From CAYVBJ01 sp964415185 (GTDB lineage: Bacteria > Bacteroidota > Rhodothermia > Balneolales > Balneolaceae), in NCBI GenBank assembly GCA_964415185.1, contig CAYPZI010000018.1:1-33093 (forward strand): DNA of 33,093 bases. The letters run 5' to 3'. The stretch's first letter is position 1. Every line of letters begins with the position of its first letter. Shown one piece after another: positions 24,284 to 33,015 of the stretch. Under the pieces are notes generated by a model. It did not search any database. It was not told where the DNA came from and saw only the letters and a program-made list of their open reading frames with translations. Both the position numbers and the translations under genes were made by a program.

Positions 24284-24949
24284 ATGAAAAATAACCTATC
24301 GACCATATTTAGCATATGTAGCTTGCTCCTGATCATGGGATGCAGCGAATCGGCACTGGATAGCGGGGCGGAAGAATTCCAGGCATTGGATTCCAGCAAT
24401 ATTTTAACACCCGGTAATGAGGCAGATATGCGTGCACCGGCTCCGGGTGACCAAACCATTGCGGATATTGTTATCAGCTCCGCCTCAGCTGGTGAAGATG
24501 CAGAATTTACCTTACTCCTCGATGCTCTGGTATTTACGGGCCTTGCCGATGTTTTTACCGGTGATGATCAACTCACTGTATTTGCACCCACTGATGAAGC
24601 CTTTGGTAATCTTGTAGCTGCACTGGCGGATGATCTCGACGAAGAAGTATTGAACGAAGAGGGCCCTTTCGCTGCGATTGATGACCTTTTAGGCGAGGGC
24701 ACGGTTGCCAATGTACTTTTATATCATGTAACCGAGGGAAGGCGTGCAGCCGTTAGTGTAGTTCCAAAAAATCCAAGAGCCAAAGCCCGCAAAATTACCA
24801 CTTTACTTGAAGGAGCCACGTTTAGTGTAAATTACAGGGGAGAAATTACTGCTGTAGGAAATACGGCTAATGTTATCAATACGGATATCAGTGCTTCAAA
24901 TGGCATTATCCATGTTATAGATACGGTTATCCTCCCGGTCAAACTTTGA
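24284..24949 (+). CDS. Fasciclin (FAS1) domain lipoprotein
   Basis: 221 residues from the ATG at 24284 (the upstream TTG at 24272 adds four residues before the signal peptide). The N-terminal LLLIMGC is a lipobox with Cys20. After an acidic spacer, one FAS1 domain spans about 56-221, with the first conserved box LTVFAPTDEAFGNL and the final block SNGIIHVIDTVILP. Such proteins are surface or periplasmic adhesion modules; the binding partner is unknown. The gene stands alone and ends at a strong terminator. Confidence 0.9.
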   Translation: MKNNLSTIFSICSLLLIMGCSESALDSGAEEFQALDSSNILTPGNEADMRAPAPGDQTIADIVISSASAGEDAEFTLLLDALVFTGLADVFTGDDQLTVFAPTDEAFGNLVAALADDLDEEVLNEEGPFAAIDDLLGEGTVANVLLYHVTEGRRAAVSVVPKNPRAKARKITTLLEGATFSVNYRGEITAVGNTANVINTDISASNGIIHVIDTVILPVKL

Positions 24950-24972
24950 CATACTTACGTGAAGTAATAATC

Positions 24973-25010
24973 AAAAAATCCCCTTTACTTTTAAGTATTG
25001 GGGATTTTTT
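24973..25010 (+). terminator. Intrinsic terminator after the fasciclin gene
   Basis: AAAAAATCCCC (24973-24983) and GGGGATTTTTT (25000-25010) form a perfect 11-bp stem; the inner TACT/AGTA can extend it after a 2x2 mismatch. A T-tract is built into the 3' arm. The A-rich 5' arm allows it to work in both directions. Confidence 0.85.
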
Positions 25011-25318
25011 TATTGCATTATATTTGATTCGTCCAAATAGTAGATCATAACATAATTTTGTTGCGATTCGGCAAGCACAAAATGATCCCGGCAGAGTTGC
25101 AGTTCATCATCCCTGAGTCGATAAAGCATACGGTCAATTGCATAAAATAAGAGATAAGGAATAACAATAAAGAGTCCGTATCCCGATAGCCGCAGGTTCC
25201 TGTAAGAGACCTCATAAAGGTCGGTGTCCCCTGGATCCAGAAACAATATAATAAATACCAGGAGTCCACCAATCACGGTGGATATAAGTGCAACACGTCC
25301 CCAGATTAGAGAAAAACC
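25010..25318 (-). pseudogene. Relic of a membrane LytTR-type regulator
   Basis: A minus-strand frame open from about 25318 to a stop at 25010. It holds two hydrophobic segments (VIGGLLVFIILFLDP and LSGYGLFIVIPYLLFYAI), then a charged stretch and FVLAESQQNYVMIYYLDES, which resembles the start of a LytTR DNA-binding domain (the usual wording is ilyiea.gNYv.vy). Membrane-linked LytTR regulators usually have four helices and about 100 residues of LytTR domain. Here helices 3-4 and the end of the DNA-binding domain are missing, and the stop abuts the terminator at 24973-25010. It lacks an ATG (the only clear start is GTG at 25276). I read it as an internally deleted, truncated remnant; a short genuine membrane protein is the alternative. 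Confidence 0.5.
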
Positions 25319-25555
25319 GATTCAGGCTTTATGCCCTGGAGTGTGATCATGATTACCGCTCTTGCGTTTGGCCTCTGGCACGGTTTCGGATATTCCGGTG
25401 GCTCATTCTCATTCGATGCCATGAGTTCCCTCTTTCCGTTTATCGGTGGTGTGCTCTACGGCTGGCTTCGTTTTCACAATGTTACCCCTCTGTTTCCCAT
25501 ACTGGCTCATAGTTTTTGAAACACGGCATTCGTGCTTGTTACATTTTTATGGTAA
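25319..25555 (+). pseudogene. Relic of a CPBP intramembrane protease
   Basis: A plus-strand frame with MITALAFGLWHGFGY and FIGGVLYGWLRFHN, then PILAHSF followed by TGA. After the TGA the frame continues NTAFVLVTFLW to a TAA at 25553-25555. These pieces match the two C-terminal helices of CPBP (Abi) proteases: the LWHG histidine motif and the HSFxNT motif. The N-terminal half is missing, and the fragment begins where the opposite-strand LytTR relic ends. The in-frame TGA falls between the His and Asn of the second motif. It is probably a truncated and interrupted pseudogene. Confidence 0.55.
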
Positions 25556-25563
25556 ATATTCAT

Positions 25564-25590
25564 TTCCAATTCAATTACAATAAATTGGAA
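25564..25590. repeat. Inverted repeat TTCCAATT-N11-AATTGGAA
   Basis: Perfect 8-bp arms with an 11-nt spacer in the gap after the CPBP relic and before the membrane protein gene at 25719. No T-tract follows. The remaining gap (to 25718) shows nothing else I can support. Confidence 0.4.
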
Positions 25591-25718
25591 TCGGATTCTT
25601 TCTCTGCAACTTGACAAAAATTCTTTATTTACAGATTGTGCTCGGAATCTGCTTTACTCTGTGTATATTATATGCCAATGCAGTTTTACCCTAAAAAAAT
25701 AAAGATTCAATACTCTTT

Positions 25719-26330
25719 ATGTTTGGATTACAATCAGGGAAAAAACAAATCTCTGCTATACTAAAATTGTTATCCTTTTTTTGGTCAGTATTAATTTTTC
25801 TTGCCATATCGTCATTTTTTGATTTAAAACTTCCTCCTCCTTTCGGCCAGCTTCCTGATTATGCATTTACTTTGGTAATGTTTTTATTTCAGCCTATATA
25901 TTTTATTTCATTCATGATTATTATGGTGGTTGGTTCGTACTACCACCTTAAAAAGCTAATGGGATGGGATGAATTAGTGGCAATGTACAAGATATCCCCT
26001 CCTAAAGAATTACCGGCTAATTTGATCAGCGGGACTTTGAATGATGTGCATTTTAGTAATTTATTTAAAATTAGTATTTCGGACGAAGGCTTATTCCTTC
26101 ATTCCTTTTCACTTCTTAATTTTTTACTTAAACCATTATTTATACCTTGGAGTCATGTATCAGTAAAGGAAGAAACCGGACATAAAAGAATTCTGAAGTT
26201 ATTGCCCTACGGATTTAATTATAAGTATTTTGAAGTCCAATCCATTTATGATAATGTGCTTAAGCTTCAGATTTATAATTCATCGTTAAGCATGCGTAAT
26301 ATTGAACTATTGTCGCGCATCGCCAAATAA
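25719..26330 (+). CDS. Membrane protein with C-terminal PH-like domain, unknown function
   Basis: 203 residues. Two hydrophobic helices (about 12-34 and 48-72) are followed by a cytoplasmic region with ISDEGLFLHSFSLLNFL and PLFIPWSHVSV, wording common to bacterial PH-like domains next to membrane helices. I do not recognise a named family. No signal peptide or catalytic motif is visible. The A/T-rich composition resembles the upstream relic region more than the genes further left. The next gene begins 38 bp downstream on the same strand, so co-transcription is possible. Confidence 0.7.
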   Translation: MFGLQSGKKQISAILKLLSFFWSVLIFLAISSFFDLKLPPPFGQLPDYAFTLVMFLFQPIYFISFMIIMVVGSYYHLKKLMGWDELVAMYKISPPKELPANLISGTLNDVHFSNLFKISISDEGLFLHSFSLLNFLLKPLFIPWSHVSVKEETGHKRILKLLPYGFNYKYFEVQSIYDNVLKLQIYNSSLSMRNIELLSRIAK

Positions 26331-26368
26331 ATACTTTAACCGTTATATCCAAAAATTGATTTATAGTT

Positions 26369-28216
26369 ATGAAATTCTATATCCTCTTTTTTTTTCTTTT
26401 TTTCAATCAACAGGTTTTTTCACAAACTTTTGAGGAACGGGAATTGAAAACCTCTATTGAAGAAGTTACCGTTTATCTTCAGGGCGGATTGTTGTCAAGA
26501 ACCGGTAAAATAGATCTTCCAACAGGTAAATCGATTTTAAAAGTTAAATCTTTATCTCCACATATCGATGATAAAAGTATTAATGTGAAAGCTACCGGAA
26601 ATTTTACAATTTTGTCTGTCAATCACAGGTTAAACTACCTGAACCGGTTGCAAACGGATGCAAGGGTAGACAGTTTGAAAAACCAGATCAAAAAATTTGA
26701 CCTCGAAATTACAAAACTTCAATCCCGGCTTGAGATTCTTTCGGAGAAACAAAATCTGCTCGATAAAAATAAAAAGCTGGGAGGTGAAACGTCCGGTGCT
26801 ACATTAAATCAAATCAGGGAAGCTGTCGAATTCTATGACAAGGAATTATCATCCATCAAAGCTGAAGAGATCGATACAAAAATTGCAATCGGTGATTTAA
26901 AAGAGGAAAAAGCCTCCATCGAAAAAGAAATATCCGATGTAAAAACAAGCGATCAATTGCCAACCGGTGAAATTGAAATCAGGATAGATGCCCCTCAAAG
27001 AACCAATGCTGATTTTAAAATTTCATACCTTGTCTCAAATTCAGGGTGGTTTCCAAAGTATGACGTCAGGGTAACCCATATAGATCAGCCACTCATATTG
27101 CTTTACAAGGCAGATGTATATCAAAATACCGGCGTTGATTGGGTAAACATAAAGCTTAAACTATCGAATGGCAATCCACGTCAAAGTGGGGTCGCTCCTG
27201 AACTTCAAACATGGTATTTAAATTTTGCCCGGAACAATCGGCGTTTTAGTATGGACGAAAGAGCAATACCTGTTTCTGTAAATCAAGTTTCAGGGACCGT
27301 TACGGATATCAATGGTGAACCTCTGCCAGGTGCAAATATAATGGTTAAAGGGTCAACAATCGGAACCGCTGCCGACAGGAACGGCAATTATTCACTGACC
27401 TTACCCAAAACCGCTACCCACTTGGTTGTATCGTATGTAGGATTTAATGTTCAGGAAGTACCGATAACATCTTCCAATTTAAATGTCCGGCTTGTTCCCG
27501 GTACTCAAAATCTGTCCGAGGTTGTTGTGAGTGGTTACGCTGTAGATTCTAAAATAAGCTCTCCACAAGAGGAAGCAGATCACTTATCTGTCACAACCGT
27601 AGAAAATCAAACCACTGTTGAATTTGAAGTGGAAGGAGCCTATTCCATCCAATCTAACAATGAATTGTTATCTGTAGACCTCAACAGCTATGAAATTGAG
27701 GCCGGCTATGAATATCAGGCTGTGCCTAAATTGGAAAAAGACGCATTCCTCATTGCAAAAATTTCCAATTGGGATCAGTACAAGTTATTACAAGGCGAAG
27801 CCAATCTTTATTTTGAAGATTCTTACGTAGGACGAACTATTCTCGATGCATCCTCACTTCGTGATACTCTGAATCTTTCATTAGGACGTGACAAAGGTAT
27901 CGTAATCGATCGTGAAAAAATCAGTGAATATTCAAAGCGCAGAACCATCGGCAGTAACAAAATTGAAAGCAGGGGATTTAAAATACTGGCAAGAAACAGC
28001 AAATCGCAACCGATTACGCTTATTTTATTTGATCAGATCCCGTTATCTGTAAATAATGATATTTCGGTGTCACCCCAAGAGCTTTCTAATGGGAAGCTTG
28101 ACGAAAAAACAGGGTTGATAACCTGGAGGCTTGAATTAAAACCCAAAGAAATGGCAGAACTCAATTTGAATTACGAAGTGAAATATCCAAAAGATGAAAC
28201 CGTCTACCTGGAATAA
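26369..28216 (+). CDS. DUF4139-family protein with inserted carboxypeptidase-regulatory-like domain
   Basis: 615 residues with a signal peptide (cleavage near FSQT, 16-20). The N-terminal part is DUF4140-like (VTVYLQGGLLSRTGKIDLPTG, 33-53), followed by a long coiled coil (95-195). The DUF4139 body is a beta structure (FKISYLVSNSGWFPKYDVRV, 216-235, up to the C-terminus). Between 307 and 376 it is split by a carboxypeptidase-regulatory-like domain (VSGTVTDINGEPLPGANI). The tail LSEVVVSGY (382-390) is the phrase normally linking this domain to a TonB-dependent receptor plug, yet no receptor barrel follows. Related proteins are called MuiA-like (mucoidy inhibitor); the molecular role is unknown. 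It is probably periplasmic or surface located. Confidence 0.8.
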   Translation: MKFYILFFFLFFNQQVFSQTFEERELKTSIEEVTVYLQGGLLSRTGKIDLPTGKSILKVKSLSPHIDDKSINVKATGNFTILSVNHRLNYLNRLQTDARVDSLKNQIKKFDLEITKLQSRLEILSEKQNLLDKNKKLGGETSGATLNQIREAVEFYDKELSSIKAEEIDTKIAIGDLKEEKASIEKEISDVKTSDQLPTGEIEIRIDAPQRTNADFKISYLVSNSGWFPKYDVRVTHIDQPLILLYKADVYQNTGVDWVNIKLKLSNGNPRQSGVAPELQTWYLNFARNNRRFSMDERAIPVSVNQVSGTVTDINGEPLPGANIMVKGSTIGTAADRNGNYSLTLPKTATHLVVSYVGFNVQEVPITSSNLNVRLVPGTQNLSEVVVSGYAVDSKISSPQEEADHLSVTTVENQTTVEFEVEGAYSIQSNNELLSVDLNSYEIEAGYEYQAVPKLEKDAFLIAKISNWDQYKLLQGEANLYFEDSYVGRTILDASSLRDTLNLSLGRDKGIVIDREKISEYSKRRTIGSNKIESRGFKILARNSKSQPITLILFDQIPLSVNNDISVSPQELSNGKLDEKTGLITWRLELKPKEMAELNLNYEVKYPKDETVYLE

Positions 28217-28433
28217 ACTTTTTATAAAGACATATTCCTAAACGCTTCAGCCTGGCTTATTATATCCAAAAAAGTATACTCTGAGTTACACAAATCATCT
28301 TGTTAAACTCAAATCAAAACAAATCACTCAGTGAAACTTTTAAATGATTTTGAAACCTCTCGTACTTCCTTTCGTATCTTAGTTTGACTTCTGTATCATC
28401 TTGATCAAAATCTAATAACTAACAGACCGGGCT

Positions 28434-29324
28434 ATGAAACTTACTCTTTCCAATATTTCAAAAACCTACAAAAACGGGGTGAAAGCTCTTGATGATGTTT
28501 CCATCGAAATCGAATCGGGTATGTTTGGGCTTTTGGGTCCCAATGGTGCCGGTAAATCTACGCTGATGCGTACCATTGCCACACTGCAGGCGCCTGACAC
28601 CGGATCAGCGTATCTCGATGACATTAACATTCTGGAGGACAAACAAAGCCTTCGCAAAGTGCTGGGATATCTTCCACAGGAATTCGGGGTATATCCAAAA
28701 ATGTCGGCCGAAGACTTGTTGCACTATTTCGCACGCCTGAAGGGCATCATCGACAAGAATGAACGTAACGAAATGGTGAATACCGCCCTGGAAGTCACGA
28801 ATTTATTCGAAGTTAAAAACAAAAACGTAGCCGGCTACTCCGGAGGAATGAAACAGCGTTTTGGAATTGCACAATTACTGTTGAATGATCCGAAACTTAT
28901 CATCGTGGATGAGCCAACTGCTGGATTGGATCCCTCCGAAAGACACCGTTTTTTGAACGTTCTACGAGAAATTGGAACCAACCATATAGTGATCTTTTCA
29001 ACTCATATTGTCGATGATGTAAAAGAACTTTGTACCGATCTGGCCATTATGAATGTCGGACGAATATTAAGTCATCACACCCCAAAAAAAGCTGTTGAAG
29101 CATTAGAGGGACAGATCTGGACGCGGGTAATTGAGCGAGACGAACTGGAGGCATTTGAAAATAAATTTAACGTCATTTCTTCCAATTTCAATCAGGATAA
29201 TACGCTGAACATACGGGTGTACGATGATAATAAACCGGATGAAACCTTCCAGGCCAAAGATCCTGACCTTGCAGATGTCTATTTTGTGACCTTGCGCAAA
29301 GAGAAAGAAGTTGTAGCCGCTTAA
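28434..29324 (+). CDS. ABC transporter ATP-binding protein
   Basis: 296 residues. Walker A GPNGAGKS (35-42), Q-loop Gln82 in YLPQEFG, signature YSGGM (135-139), Walker B LIIVDEP (155-161), D-loop and switch His191 (STHI) are intact. About 70 extra C-terminal residues (after 225) form a domain not needed for ATP binding. It lies 17 bp before the permease/M1-peptidase gene on the same strand and is clearly its ATPase. A 217-bp gap upstream holds no confident promoter match (a TTAGTTTG at 28379-28386 differs from the -7 consensus at one base). Confidence 0.93.
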   Translation: MKLTLSNISKTYKNGVKALDDVSIEIESGMFGLLGPNGAGKSTLMRTIATLQAPDTGSAYLDDINILEDKQSLRKVLGYLPQEFGVYPKMSAEDLLHYFARLKGIIDKNERNEMVNTALEVTNLFEVKNKNVAGYSGGMKQRFGIAQLLLNDPKLIIVDEPTAGLDPSERHRFLNVLREIGTNHIVIFSTHIVDDVKELCTDLAIMNVGRILSHHTPKKAVEALEGQIWTRVIERDELEAFENKFNVISSNFNQDNTLNIRVYDDNKPDETFQAKDPDLADVYFVTLRKEKEVVAA

Positions 29325-29341
29325 TACAAAACCCTGTCTTC

Positions 29342-32300
29342 ATGTTCTATTCTATTTTTTCTTTTGAAATTCGATACTGGCTGCGTAAAACTTCTTTCTA
29401 TGTTTATGCCGGCATCATGTTTGCCCTGTCCTATTTTATAATGATCAGCGCCGCCGGAATTTTTGAAAGCCTGACGGTGAGTATGAATACCATCACAATT
29501 GTAAACTCACCGATCGCCATTAACGGGATGTTAAACGAGTTGGGTATTATTCTGTATTTCTTTTTACCTGCATTGATTGGCGGCACCATTTACCGTGATT
29601 ACAAGCATAACATGCATTCGGTTATATACTCTTATCCATTTCAAAAATGGGAATATCTTCTCGGTAAATTCATGGCCGGGCTCACGGTTTCCACTTTTGT
29701 GATGATGGCTGCTGCTTTGGGAATTATCCTGGGTACCCTCACACCCGGCACCAATCCTGATGTCCTCGGGCCATTTAACCTGATGAACTATGTGCAACCT
29801 TTTCTCTATTACCTCATTCCCAACATGATCTTTTTTGGGGCTATGGTATTCGCCATTGTTGCATTCACCCGAAATATCAATGTGGCTTTTATTGTGATAC
29901 TGGCGTTTTTCCTGATCCAGATCTTTGCCCAGAATCTCACTTCTGATCTTGATAATAAATACCTGGCAGCCCTGCTCGATCCTTACGGAGCACAGGCAAA
30001 CACCTATTATACCGAATACTGGACAGCCTTTGAACAAAATGAAAATCCACTGCCATGGGGCGAGGTGATCCTATACAATCGACTTATCTGGGCAGGGCTT
30101 GGACTTTTGATTTTCGGTTTTGTTTACAAGGTGTTTACTTTCAGCCAGCAAGCGTACAGCTTCAGTTTCTTTCGAACGAAAAAAGGAGAAGCCGTTGCCA
30201 AAAAGAATTTCGGAAGTATTTTGACCGTTAGCATGCCGGAGGTCAACTTGAATTTCTCTTTCATCGAGAACCTGAAATTAGCCTGGGAACTTGCCAAGGT
30301 CGATTTCCGGTATATAGTAAGTGGCTGGGCTTTTATCATTATTGCATTGATAGGACTGCTAATCTCTTTGAGTGTAATTCTTTTAGGTGGAGAGATATTC
30401 GGAACCGATACGCTTCCCGTAACCTGGCAAATGCTGCAACTGCCCGGCACCTTTTTCAGTTTGTTCATCAATATTCTGACTTTTTTGTATGCGGGAATGC
30501 TTATCCACCGCAGCCGTGGTGATAATATGGATCAGCTCATTCATGTAACCCCAACTCCAAACTGGACGATTTTATTTTCAAAATTCCTGGCGCTCGTGCT
30601 CATGCAGATGGTGCTGCTTTCCATCATCATGATTGCGGGGCTTGGCGTACAGCTATACAATGGCTACTACAATTTTGAAATCGGCCTGTATCTCTTCGAC
30701 CTTTACGGCATTTCCCTGCTCCATGTGGTTATATGGGGATTGCTGTCTATATTCGTGCACAGCCTTTTCAAGAATTACTATATCGGGTTTATTCTGCTGC
30801 TCATCGTTTCCATTGGCATCACCTTTTTAGATGAAATCGGGATTGAACAAACGGTGTTCAAATTCAACCAGGCACCGGGAACGGCTTATTCAGATATGAA
30901 CGGTTATGGAAGCTCACTGGCTCCCCATTTTATTTATAAAATGTATTGGCTGCTTCTTGGAATAGCTCTGTATGTACTTGCCATACTGTTTTTCCGAAGA
31001 GGATTACCGGGCAATTTTAAAGAGCGTATCCAAAACGCCAAAGAGGCCTTTACCTCCAAATTAAAGCTCATTTTCGCGATTTCTTTGATTGGATTTCTGG
31101 GGATGGGAAGCTGGATCTATTATGTGAATAATATCAAACATGAATACATCTCATCCCAGCAGCGAGAACTGAGGGCAGCGAATTTCGAGAAGAAATACGG
31201 TATCTATAAAGATATCCCGCAACCCAGAATTGTGTCGAGCACCATCAATCTGGATCTGTACCCGGAAACCCGGGATTTTGAGGCAGCAGGAAGTTTTATC
31301 CTAAAAAATAAAACATCTGTTCCTATTGACTCCATCCATATTGATCACAATAACTACATCAGCAAATTTGAATTTAATCGTGATTTCGAGCTGGTCTTAG
31401 AAGACGACTCCATGAATTACGATATCTATCAGCTTGCTGAACCTCTGATGCCCGGCGATTCAACATTGTTTACTTTTTCGCTTTCCAATAAACCAAATGA
31501 GATTCTGCGCAATCAGTCGCCTGTTCGCGGGAACGGAACTTTCTTCAATAACTCCGTTTTTCCCAGAGTAGGATACCAGGAAGGCGGAGAATTGAGCAGC
31601 CGGGAGGCTCGTGAACGCTACAACCTACCTCCTAAACCCCGCATGGCTCCACTTACGGACAGCACCGCACGGATGAATAACTACATCTCCAGTGATGCCG
31701 ACTGGATTGACTTCGAGACCACCATCTCCACTTCTCCCGAACAAATTGCCATTGCTCCCGGATACCTTCAGGATGAATGGGTGGAAGATGGCCGGCGCTA
31801 TTTCCATTATAAAATGGACAGCACCATGGTGAATTTTTATTCTTTTATTTCTGCAGAATTCGATGTTGTTCAGGACTCCTGGAATGATGTGAATATTGAG
31901 ATTTACCATCACCCCGGACACACCTATAACCTGGATTACATGATGGATGGAGTGAAGAAATCGCTCGATTATTACTCCGGCAATTTCAGTCCGTATCAGT
32001 TTCGTCAGCTTCGCATTATTGAGTTTCCGCGAACCGGCGGAAGTTTTGCACAGTCTTTTGCAAACACCGTTCCCTATTCCGAGGCCGTTGGTTTTATCGC
32101 TGATGTGGATACCACGGATGATGACGCCGTAAACTATCCGTTCAGCATCACCGCTCACGAAGTAGCGCATCAGTGGTGGGCACACCAGGTGATTGGGGGC
32201 AATGTTCAGGGAGCTACCATGTTGTCCGAAAGTTTGTCGGAATACAGTGCCTTAAAAGTGCTTGAGAAGGAACATGGTGTGCATCAGATGCGCCGGTTCC

Positions 32301-33001
32301 TGAAGGATGCTTTAGACAGTTATTTGACCGGACGTACGTTGGAATCACAGCGCGAATTACCGCTCATCTACAACGAAAATCAACAGTACATTCATTATAA
32401 CAAGGGTTCGCTTGTGTTCTATGCCGTAAGCGATTATATCGGAGAGGATAAATTAAATGCTGCACTCAGTGATTACATTGATGATGTGGCTTTTCAGGAG
32501 CCACCTTATACCATCTCGCTGGAATTGTTAGGGTATTTGAAAGAAGCCACCCCGGATTCGCTTCAGTATTTGATCAAAGATATGTTCGAAACCATTACCT
32601 TGTATGACAATCGTGTGGAAGAAGCTACGTATATGGAAACGGATAGCAACACCTTTGAAGTAAACATGACACTGCAAGCTTCTAAGTATCGTACCGGAGA
32701 AACGGGAGAACGCATCTACAAAAATGAAGCGGGCGATAGTCTTTCAGTTGAAATTGAAGGCCGCCGCCGGCCCGTGCAGTCCCTTCCGCTCAACGACTGG
32801 ATCGATGTGGGTGTATTCGGTGTGGATGAAGAAGGAAACGAAACCGTACTATATCTCGAGAAACGAAAATTCACAGATATCATGAATGAGTTAAGTATCA
32901 CAGTGGATAAAGAACCGGTTTCAGTTGGTATCGATCCTTACAACAAACTCATTGATACCATCTCAAATGACAACCGCCGGGCGCCTGCAAAGGAAGAATA
33001 G
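29342..33001 (+). CDS. ABC permease fused to an M1-family aminopeptidase domain
   Basis: 1219 residues. Residues 1 to about 590 form two ABC-2-like membrane halves (helices near 15-40, 55-80, 100-130, 150-200, 245-262, then 325-350, 375-390, 410-430, 450-510 and 535-555). After a further helix near 575-590 the rest is extracytoplasmic. It contains a gluzincin site HEVAH (His939, Glu940, His943) and the third zinc ligand Glu963 in LSESLSEYSA. The spacing from His943 to Glu963 is 19 intervening residues, one more than the classical HEXXH-x18-E. The usual GAMEN exopeptidase motif is not present in that form; TGGSFAQSFAN (899-909) occupies the region. It is the partner of the ATPase at 28434. The substrate is unknown; peptide processing coupled to transport is inference. 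Confidence 0.92.
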   Translation: MFYSIFSFEIRYWLRKTSFYVYAGIMFALSYFIMISAAGIFESLTVSMNTITIVNSPIAINGMLNELGIILYFFLPALIGGTIYRDYKHNMHSVIYSYPFQKWEYLLGKFMAGLTVSTFVMMAAALGIILGTLTPGTNPDVLGPFNLMNYVQPFLYYLIPNMIFFGAMVFAIVAFTRNINVAFIVILAFFLIQIFAQNLTSDLDNKYLAALLDPYGAQANTYYTEYWTAFEQNENPLPWGEVILYNRLIWAGLGLLIFGFVYKVFTFSQQAYSFSFFRTKKGEAVAKKNFGSILTVSMPEVNLNFSFIENLKLAWELAKVDFRYIVSGWAFIIIALIGLLISLSVILLGGEIFGTDTLPVTWQMLQLPGTFFSLFINILTFLYAGMLIHRSRGDNMDQLIHVTPTPNWTILFSKFLALVLMQMVLLSIIMIAGLGVQLYNGYYNFEIGLYLFDLYGISLLHVVIWGLLSIFVHSLFKNYYIGFILLLIVSIGITFLDEIGIEQTVFKFNQAPGTAYSDMNGYGSSLAPHFIYKMYWLLLGIALYVLAILFFRRGLPGNFKERIQNAKEAFTSKLKLIFAISLIGFLGMGSWIYYVNNIKHEYISSQQRELRAANFEKKYGIYKDIPQPRIVSSTINLDLYPETRDFEAAGSFILKNKTSVPIDSIHIDHNNYISKFEFNRDFELVLEDDSMNYDIYQLAEPLMPGDSTLFTFSLSNKPNEILRNQSPVRGNGTFFNNSVFPRVGYQEGGELSSREARERYNLPPKPRMAPLTDSTARMNNYISSDADWIDFETTISTSPEQIAIAPGYLQDEWVEDGRRYFHYKMDSTMVNFYSFISAEFDVVQDSWNDVNIEIYHHPGHTYNLDYMMDGVKKSLDYYSGNFSPYQFRQLRIIEFPRTGGSFAQSFANTVPYSEAVGFIADVDTTDDDAVNYPFSITAHEVAHQWWAHQVIGGNVQGATMLSESLSEYSALKVLEKEHGVHQMRRFLKDALDSYLTGRTLESQRELPLIYNENQQYIHYNKGSLVFYAVSDYIGEDKLNAALSDYIDDVAFQEPPYTISLELLGYLKEATPDSLQYLIKDMFETITLYDNRVEEATYMETDSNTFEVNMTLQASKYRTGETGERIYKNEAGDSLSVEIEGRRRPVQSLPLNDWIDVGVFGVDEEGNETVLYLEKRKFTDIMNELSITVDKEPVSVGIDPYNKLIDTISNDNRRAPAKEE

Positions 33002-33015
33002 AGGCCTCTCTATTC
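32996..33015. terminator. Hairpin overlapping the permease/M1 stop codon
   Basis: GAATAGAG (32996-33003) and CTCTATTC (33008-33015) form a perfect 8-bp stem with a 4-nt loop. It includes the TAG stop (32999-33001) and lies between two apparently convergent genes. No T-tract follows, so a factor-independent terminator is uncertain. Confidence 0.4.

Noticed and set aside
22290..24450. RAPAPG peptide found in both the two-domain lipoprotein and the fasciclin lipoprotein
   Set aside because: Six residues of Ala/Pro/Gly/Arg are easily shared by chance; the surrounding sequences are unrelated.
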